From: Amorphochlora amoebiformis
Taxonomy: Eukaryota; Cercozoa; Chlorarachniophyceae
Assembly (NCBI GenBank): GCA_054601695.1
Contig: BAAHQB010000375.1
Coordinates: forward strand, 82,889-146,888
Reading direction: 5' to 3'
DNA length: 64,000 nt
Position numbers and translations under genes: made by a program. Within the stretch, counting starts at the first letter, position 1. The number at the start of each line of letters is the position of its first letter. The notes below the pieces were generated by a model, which was not told the DNA's origin, did no database searches, and saw only the letters and a list, made by a program, of their open reading frames with translations. Positions 19,487 to 58,782 of this stretch are shown here, in pieces.

Positions 19487-19744
19487 TAAACACACACAAA
19501 TATATCCATATATAATACATACATCCATACACATTCATCTAAAAACATGTAATATTTTCACTTATATACACGCGCATAATAATTCTTATCTAACCACTAA
19601 CCCTAAGAACATTTGGGTCGGCTGAATTTCGGCAAAATAGCCTAATACCATCCTCTTGACCTTTATACCTTATTTTTTTAAGATTATGATTAGGATTAGG
19701 GTATTAGGGTTAGCGTTGAAGTGAGATTGAGGGACATATGATAT

Positions 19745-19780
<36 letters not shown>

Positions 19781-19849
19781 GTACGGATGTATGTACTATA
19801 ATATATTATATATTATATATATATATATATATATGTATATATCGATATA

Positions 19850-19907
<58 letters not shown>

Positions 19908-19988
19908 ATATGTATACATATATATATATATATATATTAAGATCATGATTAGGATTAGGGTAATAGGGTTAGCGTTAAGGTCAGATTG

Positions 19989-20061
<73 letters not shown>

Positions 20062-20067
20062 CGTGTG

Positions 20068-20126
<59 letters not shown>

Positions 20127-20181
20127 ATGTGTGTGTGTGTGTATATATATGTTTGTACATATGTGTATATGTATATGTATC

Positions 20182-20244
<63 letters not shown>

Positions 20245-20335
20245 GTATATATATATGTGTATATATTAAGATTATGATTAGGATTAGGGTATTAGGGTTA
20301 CGGTTGATGTCAGATAAAGGGATATATGTATATGT
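19071..20335. repeat. (TA)n block with a three-copy word containing telomere-like sequence
   Basis: The word TTAAGATTATGATTAGGATT followed by AGGGTATTAGGGTTAGCGTT and a GTCAGATTGAGGGATAT-like tail occurs at about 19678-19737, 19937-19994 and 20266-20323, separated by 200-270 bases of (TA)n and (TG)n. The telomere-like portion is carried within the duplicated unit. A unique segment, 19530-19680, has no gene. Confidence 0.9.
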
Positions 20336-21015
<680 letters not shown>

Positions 21016-22167
21016 AAGTGCCTAGGGTTAGGGTTAGGGTTAGGGTCAGGGTTAGGTTAGGGTTAGGGTTAGGGTTAGGGTTAGGGTTAGGGTTACGTTA
21101 GAGTTAGGGTTAGGGTTGGGTCAGGGTTAGGGTTACAGTTAGGGTTCGGGTTACGTTACGGCAAGGTTAGGGCTAGGGCTAGGTTAGATTTAGAGTTAGG
21201 GTTAGGGTTAGGGTTTGGGTTACGTTAGAGTTAGGGTTAGGGTTAGGTTAGGGTTAGGGTTAGGGTTAGGGTTAGGGTTAGGGTTAGGGTTAGGGTTCGG
21301 GTTACGTTACGGCAAGGATAGGGCTAGGGCTAGGGTTAGGGTAAGGGTTAGGATTTGGGTTTGGTTTACGTTAAGAGTTAGGGTTAGGGTTAGGGTTAGG
21401 GTTAGGGTTAGGGTTACGCTTAGGGTTAGGGTTCGGGTTACGTTACGGCAAGGTTAGGGCTCGGGATAGGGTTAGGGTCAGGGTTAGGGTTAGAGTTAGG
21501 GTTAGGGTTAGGGTTAGCGTTAGGGTTTGTTTGGGTTACGTTAGGGTGAGGGTTAGAGTTAGGGTTAGGGTTAGGGTTAGGGTTAGGGTTATGGTTACGT
21601 TAAGGTTAGGGTTAAGAGTTAGGGTTAGGGTTAGGTTAGGGTTGGGTTAGGGTTAGGGTTGGGTTAGGGTTAAGGTTTGGGATTGGTTACGTTAGGGTTA
21701 GGGTTAGGATTAGTATTCGGGTTGTGTTTCGGCAAGGTTAGGGTTAGGGTTAGGGTTAGAGTTTGGTTTACGTTAGGGTTAGGGTTACGATTAGGGTTAT
21801 GATTGGGATTATCGTTAGGGCTGGGAAAAAGGTTAGGGTTAGGGTGAGGGATTGGGTTAGGATTAGGGTTAGGATGCGGAAAGGGATAGTGTTGGGGTTA
21901 AGGTTAGGGTTAGGGTTAGGATTGGGTTAGGGTTGGGTTAGAGTTAGGGTTAGGGTTAGGGTTAGGGTTGGGGTTAGGGTTAGGGTTAGGTTTACCGGTA
22001 AGAGCTGCAATTTTAGGGTTAGCTTTACAATTCCGTTTTCTTTTTCTATTTTGTAGATTAGCCCTAGGAGGGTTAGGGTTAGGGTTAGGGTTAGGGTTTG
22101 GGCTAGGGTTTGGGTTAGGGTCAGGGTTAGGGTTAGGATTAGGGTTAGGGTTAGGGTTCGAGTAGGG

Positions 22168-22169
<2 letters not shown>
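21016..22169 (+). repeat. Interstitial telomeric repeat cluster 7 (largest, TTAGGG)
   Basis: About 1.1 kb of TTAGGG with a higher-order pattern: blocks ending in GGGTTACGTTACGGCAAGG recur near 21150, 21300, 21440 and (degenerate) 21725. A short unique segment is at 21995-22065. Open frames are hexamer artefacts. Confidence 0.96.
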
Positions 22170-22258
<89 letters not shown>

Positions 22259-22341
22259 TATATCTAATATATATATATATACATATGCATATATATATAT
22301 ATATATATGTGTGTATATATACATATAATACATATAAATAT

Positions 22342-22393
<52 letters not shown>

Positions 22394-22410
22394 ATATACA
22401 TATGCGTGTC

Positions 22411-22476
<66 letters not shown>

Positions 22477-22506
22477 GCGTGTGTGTATGTGTGTGTATAT
22501 ATAATA

Positions 22507-22538
<32 letters not shown>

Positions 22539-22775
22539 CTTAAATTATAATATATAGTCTTTTGTGCATAAATGTATTCACAAGGCGATGTTTCTTATTG
22601 GATATACATATATGCAATCATAGATATATCCGACATATATAAAAGATATATATATATATATATACATATATACATATATATATATATATATGCATATGTA
22701 TACATACACACATGTGTGTGTGCACATATTGGACATACATATATGCAATCATAGATATACCTTTTCTACACACAC

Positions 22776-22826
<51 letters not shown>

Positions 22827-22837
22827 TATGGACATAG

Positions 22838-22889
<52 letters not shown>

Positions 22890-23022
22890 TACATATGTAC
22901 ACATATATGGACATACTATGTATATATATATATATATATACATACACATACATACACATACACATATATATACATATTCAATACCCCCATTCGAAGCTTC
23001 GGCAGATTTTCGAAAGTATACG
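22170..23022. repeat. (TA)n/(TG)n block with a duplicated word
   Basis: (TA)n and (TG)n. The word GGA(T/C)ATACATATATGCAATC plus ATAGATATA appears at about 22600-22630 and 22731-22760. A tandem copy of GTACACATATATGGACATA is at 22817-22836 and 22898-22917. No gene seen. Confidence 0.88.
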
Positions 23023-23960
23023 CCTTAGGGTTAGGGTTAGGGTTAGTGTGAGGGTTAGGGTTAGAGTGAGGGTTGGGGTTAGCATGAGAGTTAGGGTTAG
23101 GGTTAGGGTTAGGATTGTTAGGAGATATGGTTAGTGTGAGGGTTAGGGTTAGGGTTAGGGTTAAGGTTAGGGTTAGGAGTTATAGGGGTTGGGTTAGCGT
23201 GAGGGTTATGGTTTGTGTGAGGGTTAGGGTTAGGGTTTAGCGTGAGGGTTAGGGTTAGGGTTAGCGTGAGGGTTAGGGTTAGGGTTAGGTTAGCGTTAGG
23301 ATTACAGCTAGAGGGTTAGTGTTAGCGTGAGGGTTAGGGTTAGGGTTAGCGTTAAGGTTTGCGTTTAAGGTTTGCGTGAGGATTATTTTTAGGGTTAGGG
23401 TTAGCGTGAGGGTTAGGATTAGGGTTAGGGTTAGGATTAGCTTTAGGAATATTGCCACTCAGAGTTAGGGTTAGGGTTAGGGTTAGGTTAGGGTTAGGTG
23501 GTTAATGGCTGGGTGACTGTTAGATTAAGGGTTAAGAGATACAGTTAGGTGGTTAGATACGTTGTTAGGGTTAGTATTAGCTTTAGGAATAGTGCTACTC
23601 AAGGTTAGTGTTAGGGTTAGGGTTGGGGTTAGGGTAGGGTTAGGGTTAGGGGTTAGGGTTAGGGTTAGGGTTTTGTGTTAGGGGTTGGTTAGGGTTAGGG
23701 TTAGGTAATATCTGGGTTACTGTTAGGTTTAGGGTTAGCGATACAATTAGGTGGTTAGATACGTTGTTAGGGTTAGTATTTGCTTTAGGAATAGTGCTAC
23801 TCAGGGTTAGGGTTAGGGTTAGGGTTAGGGTTAGGGTTAGGGTAAGGGTTAGGGTTAGGATTAGGGTTAGGGTTAGGATTAGGGGTAGGGTTAGGTTTAG
23901 GGTTAGGATTAGGGTTAAGGTTAGGGTTAGGTTAGGATTAGGGTTGGGATTAAGACTTAT
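23023..23960 (+). repeat. Interstitial telomeric repeat cluster 8 with GTGAGGG variants
   Basis: About 940 bases of TTAGGG mixed with a recurrent variant TTAGCGTGAGGGTTAGGG (about 23043-23420). A 60-base unit with TTAGCTTTAGGAATA(T/G)TGC and CACTCAGAGTTAG recurs at about 23430, 23577 and 23770. The end (23800-23960) is more regular. Confidence 0.95.
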
Positions 23961-24537
<577 letters not shown>

Positions 24538-25350
24538 TCAGGGTTAGGGTTACGTTAGGGTTAGGGCTACGCTTAGGGTTAGGGTTAGGGTAGGGTTAGG
24601 GTTAGGGTTAGGGTTAGGGTTAGGGTTAGGGTTAGGGTTAGGGATAGGGATAGGATTAGATTTGGACATAGCTCGTTCAAGTGACATAAAACCATTGAAC
24701 CTTTAGTACACACCAATTACGTTAGGGTAAGTAATAAGATTAGGGTTAGGGTTAGGGTTAGGGTTAGGGTTGGGGTTGGGGTTAGGGTTAGGGTTAGATT
24801 TGGACAACTCGCTGGAGTGACATAAACCAATGTACATTCAGTACATGTCTATCACGTCAGGGTTGGGTTCATGGTTAGCGCTAGGTCTATAGGGTTAGGG
24901 TTAGGTTCGGGTTAGGGTTAGGGTTAGGGTTAGGATTAGGGTTAGGGTTAGGGGTTAGGGTTAGGGTTAAGGTTAAGGTTAAGTTTGGATTGGACTGGCA
25001 TACTCAGTACATGCCAATCACGTCAGGGTTAGGGTTAGGGTTAGGATTAGGGTTAGGGTTAGGGTTAGGGTAAGGGTAAGGGTTAGGGTTAGGGTTAGGT
25101 TAGGGTTAGGGTTAGGGTTACGGTTAGGGTAGGATACAACTCGGTGTTGAGTGGCATAAAACCATTGTATATTCAGAACATGTCAATCACGTAGGGTTAG
25201 CGTTAACGTTAGCGTTAGGGTTAGGGTTAGAGTTAGGGTTAGGGTTAGGGTTAGGGTTAGGGTTAGGGTTAGGGCTAGGGTTAGGGTTGGATATAACTCG
25301 TTGTTGGAGTGGCATAAAACCATTGCGTACTCAGAGCAGGGGAGACCTAT
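24538..25350 (+). repeat. Telomeric repeats alternating with a 60-65 bp satellite unit
   Basis: TTAGGG arrays at about 24538-24660, 24725-24797, 24858-24985, 25023-25130 and 25192-25287 alternate with five copies of a unique unit (ACTCG..GAGTG(A/G)CATAAAACCATTG..ACATG(T/C)CAATCACGT) at about 24661-24724, 24797-24857, 24985-25022 (partial), 25131-25191 and 25287-25345. The unit always sits in the same orientation to the telomeric DNA. Confidence 0.94.
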
Positions 25351-29164
<3,814 letters not shown>

Positions 29165-29455
29165 AAAGAAAGAAAGTCCACGCTCGAACGAGATAGAGCA
29201 TGCTCGAAGCATGCTCGAACGAGATAGGGCATGCTCGAACGAGATAACGGGATAGAGCATGCTTGAACGACATAACGAGAGACCACGCTCGAGCGAGATA
29301 GAGCGTGATCGAACGAGATAGAGCATGCTCTAAAAGATAGAGCATGCTCTAAAAAGATAAAGCATGAGCATGCTCTAAAAAGATAGAGCATGCTCTAAAA
29401 AGATAGAGCATGCTCGAAAAAGATAGAGCATGCTCGAAAAAGATAGAGCTCGAGA
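29165..29455. repeat. Palindromic minisatellite, core GAGCATGCTC
   Basis: About 14 tandem copies of an 18-22 bp unit of the form AGATAGAGCATGCTC plus GAACG or TAAAAA. The core GAGCATGCTC is a perfect 10-bp palindrome, so each unit can form a hairpin in single-stranded DNA or RNA. The left half uses GAACGAGATA spacers and the right half AAAAAGATA spacers, which suggests two successive amplification steps. Confidence 0.94.
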
Positions 29456-29524
29456 CGAATTTAGCTAAAACCTAACCTCGCCCTTCCCATGCCATCTCGC
29501 ATACTGGTCGCATCTTCGATTCTG

Positions 29525-29760
29525 TTAGGGTTAGGGTTAGGGTTAGGGTTAGGGTTAGGGTTTGGGTTTAGGATAGGGTTAGGGTTAGGGTTAGGGATAG
29601 GGCTAGGGTTAGGGTTAGGGTTGGAGTTAGTGTTATAGCTATGGTTAGGGTTAAGGGGTAGGGTTAGGGTTAGGGTTAGGGTTAGGTTTAGGGCTAGGGT
29701 TGGGGTTAAGGGTTAGGGTTAGGGTTAGGGTTAGCGTTAGAGTTAGGGTTAGGGTTAGCC
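29525..29760 (+). repeat. Interstitial telomeric repeat cluster 9 (TTAGGG)
   Basis: Regular TTAGGG with a few variants, ending directly at the polypurine tract. Confidence 0.96.
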
Positions 29761-30378
29761 GCAAAAGGCGGGAAGAAGAGCGAGAGAGCGAGAAAAAAGC
29801 GAGAAAGCAAGAAAAAGTGAGAGAGAGAGAGACAGCGAGAAAGCGAGAGAGGGAAAAGAGAGCGAGCGTGTGCGCGAGAAAGAAGGGAGGGAGAGAAAGA
29901 GAGAGAGGTAAAGAGGAAAAAGAGAGAGAGAGAAAGAGAGAGGAAAAAAGAGAAAAAGAGAGAAAGAGAGAGGGAAAAAGAGAAAAAGAGAGAAAGAGAG
30001 AGAGAAAGAGAGAAAGAGAGAGAGAAAGAGAGAAAGAGAGAGAGAAAGAGAGAAAGAGAGAGAGAAAGAGAGAAAGGGAGAGAGAAAGAGAGAGAGAAAG
30101 AGAGGGAGAGGGAGAGAGAAAAGAGAGAGAGAAAAGAGAGAGAGAAAAGAGAGAGAGAAAAGAGAGGGAACAAGAGAAAAAGAGAGAAAGAGAGAAAGAG
30201 AGAGAGAAAGAGAGAAAGAGAGAAAGAGAGAGAGAAAGAGACAAAGAGAGAAAGAGAGAGAGAAAGAGAGAGAAAAAGAAAGAGAGAGAGAGAGAAGGAA
30301 AAGAGAGAGAAAAAGAGAGAGAGAGAAACAGAGAGAAAGAGGGAAAAAGAGAAAAAGAGAGAAAGAGAGAAAGATAGA
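29761..30378 (+). repeat. Polypurine (GAGAAA)n tract of about 0.6 kb
   Basis: The + strand is almost only A and G (units GAGAAA, GAGAGA, GAAAAA), with a handful of C or T near its left end. It reads open in several frames on both strands, but the encoded Arg-Glu-Lys or Leu-Ser-Phe strings are low-complexity artefacts. Mirror symmetry makes it a candidate triplex (H-DNA) former. Confidence 0.95.
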
Positions 30379-31452
<1,074 letters not shown>

Positions 31453-32158
31453 AAGGGTTAGGGTTAGGGTTAGGGTTAGGGTTAGGGTTAGGGTTAGGGT
31501 TGGTTAAAGGGTTAGGGTTAGGGTTAGGTTTAGGTGAAGGTTAGGTTTAGAGTTAAGGTTAGGGCTAGATTGGTGTTATAGTAGCGTCAGGGTTAGGTTA
31601 GGGTTAGGGTTAGAATTAGGGTTGCTGGGTTAAGGTTAGGGTTAGGGTTAGGGTTAGGGTTGTAGGGTTAGGGTTAGGGTTGTAGGGTTAGGGTTACGGT
31701 TGCAGGATTATGGTTACAGGGTTAGGGTAAGGGTTGTAGGTCAGGGTTAGGGTTAGGGTCGTCGGGTTAGGGTTAGAGTTAGGGTTAGAGTTAGGCTTGA
31801 ATATCGTTAGGGTTAGAGTTAGGGTTATTTACGGTTTGGGTTAGGAATAGGGTTAGGGTTAGGAATAGGGTTAGGGTTAGGAATAGGGTTAGGAATAGGG
31901 TTAGGGTTAGGAATAGGGTGAGGAATAGGGTTAGGGTTAGGAATAGGGTTAGGGTTAGGGTTAGGGTTAGGGTTAGGGTTAGGAGTAGGGTTAGGGTTAG
32001 GGTTAAGGTTAGGAATAGGGTTAGGGTTAGGAAAAGGGTTAGGGTTAGGAATAGGGTTAGGGTTCGGGTTAGGGTTAGGGTTAGGGTTAGGAATAGGGTT
32101 AGGGTTAGGGTTAGGAATAGGGTTAGGGTTAGGAATAGGGAGGGTTAGGGTTAGGAAT
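31453..32158 (+). repeat. Interstitial telomeric repeat cluster 10 with an 18-bp higher-order unit
   Basis: TTAGGG array. From about 31845 it is organised as the 18-mer AGGAATAGGGTTAGGGTT, in which every third hexamer is the variant AGGAAT. Between 31625 and 31760 a different variant, TTGTAGGGTTAGGG, is amplified. Confidence 0.95.
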
Positions 32159-32161
32159 GGT

Positions 32162-32198
<37 letters not shown>

Positions 32199-32214
32199 TA
32201 TATTAAAAATATAT

Positions 32215-32287
<73 letters not shown>

Positions 32288-32370
32288 AATATATATATAT
32301 ATAACTAAGTATATCCAGATTTCATATTCATATATACCTGAATCTCTTTTTCGATACTTGTGTCTAGCAG

Positions 32371-32418
<48 letters not shown>

Positions 32419-32536
32419 ACATACCTAAGTATATCCAAATTTCATATTCATATATACCTGAATCTGTTGTTCGATACTTGTCTCTATCAGAGGTACAGAT
32501 TTAACAATGCCTTTCTCAGGTTGACTAGTTTCCAAA

Positions 32537-32608
<72 letters not shown>

Positions 32609-32678
32609 CTAGAAGAGGTACAGATTTAACAATGCCTTCATCAGGTTGACTAGTTTCCAAATACTAATATTATATACA

Positions 32679-32722
<44 letters not shown>

Positions 32723-32825
32723 ATATGTATGTATATATATATATAAAAGTATATATATATATATATACTAGAAGAGGTACAGTTTTAACAATGCCTTCAT
32801 CAGGTTGGCTAATTTCCAAATACTA

Positions 32826-32887
<62 letters not shown>

Positions 32888-33028
32888 ATATATGTATATA
32901 TATATATATAATACATATATATATATATATATTGCCTTCATCATGTATTAATAATATATATACATATATATGTATATATATATATATGTATATTTATAGT
33001 ATTCGTTTATATGTGTAATATATATATG

Positions 33029-33065
<37 letters not shown>

Positions 33066-33105
33066 TATATAATTATAGAGACTATATATATACACATATG
33101 TTACC

Positions 33106-33169
<64 letters not shown>

Positions 33170-33170
33170 T

Positions 33171-33210
<40 letters not shown>

Positions 33211-33372
33211 ATGTAAATAAATATGTATAGTTAAAAAAACCCTATTGTATAAATATATAAACATAGTTAAAAAAAACCCTATCAAGTAAATATATATATA
33301 ATATATATAATATATAGTTAAAAAACCTTCCTCAGTTCCTCCAGTTGATAGACATCCAGTTGTGTGCCTCTA
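32159..33372. repeat. (TA)n block with three multi-copy words
   Basis: Word 1 (CTAAGTATATCCA(G/A)ATTTCA, then ATATACCTGAATCT and TTCGATACTTGT) is at 32304-32372 and 32426-32493. Word 2 (AGAGGTACAGATTTAACAAT plus GCCTTCATCAGGTTGACTAG) is at 32488-32540, 32612-32666 and 32771-32826, with a fragment at 32934. Word 3 (AGTTAAAAAAACCCTAT) is at 33229, 33264 and 33316. All are separated by TA-rich DNA. Confidence 0.9.
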
Positions 33373-34000
33373 TATCTAGGGTTTGGATTAGGGTCAGGGT
33401 TAGGGTTCAGGTTAGGGTTAGGGTTGGGGTTTGGGTTAGTATTAGGGTTGGGGTTAGGGTCGGGGTTAGGGTTGGGGTTTGGGGGGTTAAGGTTAGGTTA
33501 GGTTTAGGTTAGGGTTAGGGTTAGGGTTAGGGTTAGGATTAATAATTAAATGGAGGGTTTGGGTTAAGAGTTAGGATTAGGGTTGGGGTTAGGGTTGTGG
33601 TTAGGTTTAGGATTAGGGTTAGGGTTTGGGATAGGGTTAGGTTTAGGGTTAGCGTTGGGGTTAGGTTTAGGATTAGGGTTAGGGTTGGGGCTAAGTTTAC
33701 GGTTTGGGTTAGGGTTAGGGTTTGGGTTTGGGGTAGGGTTAGGGTTGGGGTTCGGTTTAGGGTTAGGGTTAGGATTAGGGTTGGGGTTAGGGTTAGGAAT
33801 AGGGTTGTTAGGGTTAGGGGTTAGGGTTGGGTTAAGGGTGTTGGGTTAGGGAGGTTAACCTTAACCAGCTAAGGGCTAGGTTCTGTGTAAGGGTAGGGTT
33901 AGGGCTAGGCATAGGTGATTAGGGATAGGGTTAGGGATAGGGTTAGGATTAGGGTTAGGGTTAGGGTTAGGGTTAGGGTTAGGGTTATACGAATTGAAGG
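33373..34000 (+). repeat. Interstitial telomeric repeat cluster 11 (degenerate TTAGGG)
   Basis: TTAGGG with many GTTGGGG and TTAGGTTTAGG variants, becoming regular at 33955-33988. Confidence 0.95.
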
Positions 34001-34690
<690 letters not shown>

Positions 34691-35184
34691 AAAATTAGTG
34701 TGTTTGCTTTAGTAATACTCACCTATCAATACCCCTCTTGCCAGCCGAGTGGGAAAATTCAGCTGAGGACCCTAAATTAATGAATAGAACACACATATGT
34801 ATTACATACACATTTCATATATATACAGATGGTACATATGTGCGCGTGTGCGTATGTGTGTGGACGGAAGTATATCAATAAATTTAAATTTTAAGCGATT
34901 TAATCTAAACCACCACACCTCAAGGTCCCCCCAAAATAAAAAGATTACTTTTCGGTTCCTTTCTATACATCACATATCTTCGAACTGCCGTCCGAATAAT
35001 CAAACGTCACTTTTAATTGACATATGCTCTCCCTCCCCCCCTCTTACGAACACGAAAAAAAGAAATCGAGTTACCTTAGCTTTTTTATCCTTTCCTTTAT
35101 ATTCTTCCCCCCCTCTCCTGACCGCTATATCCCTTCCCCCCCTCCCTCTTCCCCCTCTCGGACCCAGTCCCCACATGCTTGCAA
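34691..35184 (+). promoter_or_regulatory. Upstream region of the kinase gene, pyrimidine-rich
   Basis: First stretch of normal complexity right of the desert. From about 35025 it is strongly C/T-rich on the + strand (TCCCTCCCCCCCTCTTACG, TTCCCCCCCTCTCCTG) and runs to the proposed start codon. Position and composition fit a promoter/5' UTR; no defined element such as a TATA box could be assigned. Confidence 0.4.
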
Positions 35185-47266
<12,082 letters not shown>

Positions 47267-48108
47267 GAAATCACCGCCGAGATGAGTAAAAAAGAGATCT
47301 GAGATGCACTCGCATGTTCAAGATGTTAGTAGTTGATGTTATTTTGCCATCTGAGGCTCACAGACTGGATTATCTAGTACTAGCTAGACAGCCTGAATTG
47401 AGCCTGTTGAAGTTAAGAACGACAGAAGACGGATCACAAAGTTTTGAAATGATATCCTCGTCTCTAGCGTCTAGAGCCTAGTTCTAGTAGTTCCTAGAAC
47501 AAGAAACTAAACGAGACTAAAGACTAGAATATTGACTAGATTGAATTTAGATACAAGCTAAAAGAGAGTAGCTAGAGCCTTGTCTAAAAAGTCTTAATCT
47601 AGTAATGACGATACAGTTTAGAGTGACTCTCAGACTCTCGTCTCTCTAGTCTCTAGACTAGCTAGACAATACTCATTCCAGACATATCTGGCATACCTGC
47701 TAGCTAGGCTAGACCTCTAGGAGCTGGTCCTTCATATGATCAGGCTGGATCCTAGGGATCTAGTGGATCATGATAGACCCTGAGTATCTAGAGTATGATC
47801 AGAGCTAGTAGAGTCTAGCTAGTAGTAGTAGTTAGACAGTCTAGACAGTTAACAGGTTCTAGAGGTTAGCCTCACTCTCTAGACTCTACTATCTAGAGTC
47901 ACTAGAAAACCGTATATCTAGAAACTAGAGATACTACCTCTAGTAACTTGATAGGCTAGCAGATCCGTCGTATCAGATGTAAGGAAATGACCACTGTGAT
48001 TCGGGTAAGTTTTGCGCAGGATCTGATAAATTTATTGTACGGCTAGTACAGGCGTAGCCAGCATCATAGGGATTGTCTGATGAGCACTTCACATCGGTTA
48101 TAGTTGAG
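47267..48108. other. Intergenic segment between convergent genes, CTAG-rich
   Basis: About 840 bases of unique sequence without (TA)n between the 3' ends of the kinase gene (+) and the AP2 gene (-). No coding frame was recognised. Between about 47370 and 47960 the tetramer CTAG occurs roughly 35 times by hand count, often as CTAGCTAG, TCTAGA or CTAGTACTAG. Confidence 0.8.
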
Positions 48109-57357
<9,249 letters not shown>

Positions 57358-57422
57358 GCAGTTTCAATTATTGTAAAATTGTGCATAAGCACACACACAG
57401 GGGTGTATACATACATACATTA

Positions 57423-57484
<62 letters not shown>

Positions 57485-57499
57485 CTACATACAACATAC

Positions 57500-57537
<38 letters not shown>

Positions 57538-57648
57538 ATACATATTATATATATATATATATATGTATATAATATATATATATATATATATTTATATATA
57601 CATATATATCTACACATATACAATGTGTAAAGATATTTACACACACAC

Positions 57649-57690
<42 letters not shown>

Positions 57691-57794
57691 TTTATATATA
57701 TGCATATGTATATATACATATAGATAGTATATAAATATAAGATATGCATAGATATCCGAAGATACGATGGTATCTCCCCCAAATTTCTTGCCAC

Positions 57795-58782
57795 TCACAC
57801 CGTGGGTATTTGGTGAAGTGGTAATAGGTATATTGGGGTTTCCCGCTAAGAAAAATTGCAGAGATGAAGGTAAACTATGACACTTACCTCTGACCGAGCC
57901 CGCACCTCAGACACATTCTCTACCAAGATGGCCTGGATGATCTGGCTCGCTTGGCAGATTGGCTGGCTGGAAGACGTGACGTAAGCCTTTACGTGGTCGT
58001 ACACAGCAAAGGCCTGCTCTGTATCCTTGAATATCGAGTAGCCCGACACGACTTTCAGGAGGAAGTCAAGGACACGCATTACTACTTTGGAATCCTGGAA
58101 GTGATAACATGCCCTTAGGCTCGGGTATATAAGCCCTGAAATGAGGAGTGAAAACCTGGGCGTGGGAAGCGAAAGCAAGGATCGACTTCAGGCCTCCGAG
58201 GTAGACAAGATAGTCTAAAAATATCGATCATATGCGATTACTGTGCCACCTCAGGCAAAAAGTTGCACAATAGATGAGGAGAGTATTAGTTACCTATGCA
58301 GAATTGCTTGGTCGAGTCATCGAGCATCTCGAGCACCCCCATCCACTCGCGGTCACACGGAGTGAGGCACCTTAACTTTTCCGCTAGCTTCTTGGTTTCA
58401 GCATGCGATACCATCCCAGATTGGCTCCCACGCTCGTCCTTTCCTATAGGTCCTCCCGGAGGGGTCTCTGCGCATGATGAATGAGCCTGCGGGAAGTGTG
58501 AAAAGGTTAACGGGAACGAGGAGGCTGTAGAGGCTTTCACGTACATCTGGTGAGCTTGTCTCATTGCTCGGTGAACCTGAGTTGTCTCGAGCGGGAACCT
58601 TCACTGAATGGAGATCGTCTTCATCCTGAAAAGTGATGGAATTTTGGATGGTTTGCGCTATGAATTGATTTCAAGAAGGCATTTGTTACCACCTCCACGA
58701 TAGCCCGGGCGTCTAACCGCTCGACCATAGACGCCGAGGTTTGTTGTTTCGGCAGCAAGGATTGCGTGAGTACTCTTGCCAT
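57795..58782 (-). CDS. Unrecognised helical protein, 227 residues, 6 exons
   Basis: Exons: 58782-58690, 58625-58545, 58486-58294, 58214-58156, 58094-57888 and 57845-57795 (stop TGA). The start is the ATG in CGCATGGCAAG, reading MARVLTQSLLPKQQ. Introns are 64, 58, 79, 61 and 42 nt, with no (TA)n. The first 90 residues are polar and probably disordered; the rest looks alpha-helical (DYLVYLGGLKSILAFASHAQ, MRVLDFLLKVVSGYS, AFAVYDHVKAYV, QIIQAILVENVSEVRAR). The pattern recalls helical-bundle domains such as the TFIIS N-terminal/Set2-associated class, but I see no decisive motif and do not assign one. The last exon (RETPIYLLPLHQIPTV) coincides with a duplicated segment and is the least certain; read-through of the GTAAGT donor after ARSE is the alternative. 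It is transcribed divergently from the polyprenyl synthase gene. Confidence 0.7.

Noticed and set aside
58680-58750. tRNA-like string on the - strand (GGTCGAGCGGTTAGACGC)
   Set aside because: It resembles a D arm, but there is no anticodon stem or T arm, and the bases fit the first exon of the helical-protein gene (MVERLDARAIVEV).
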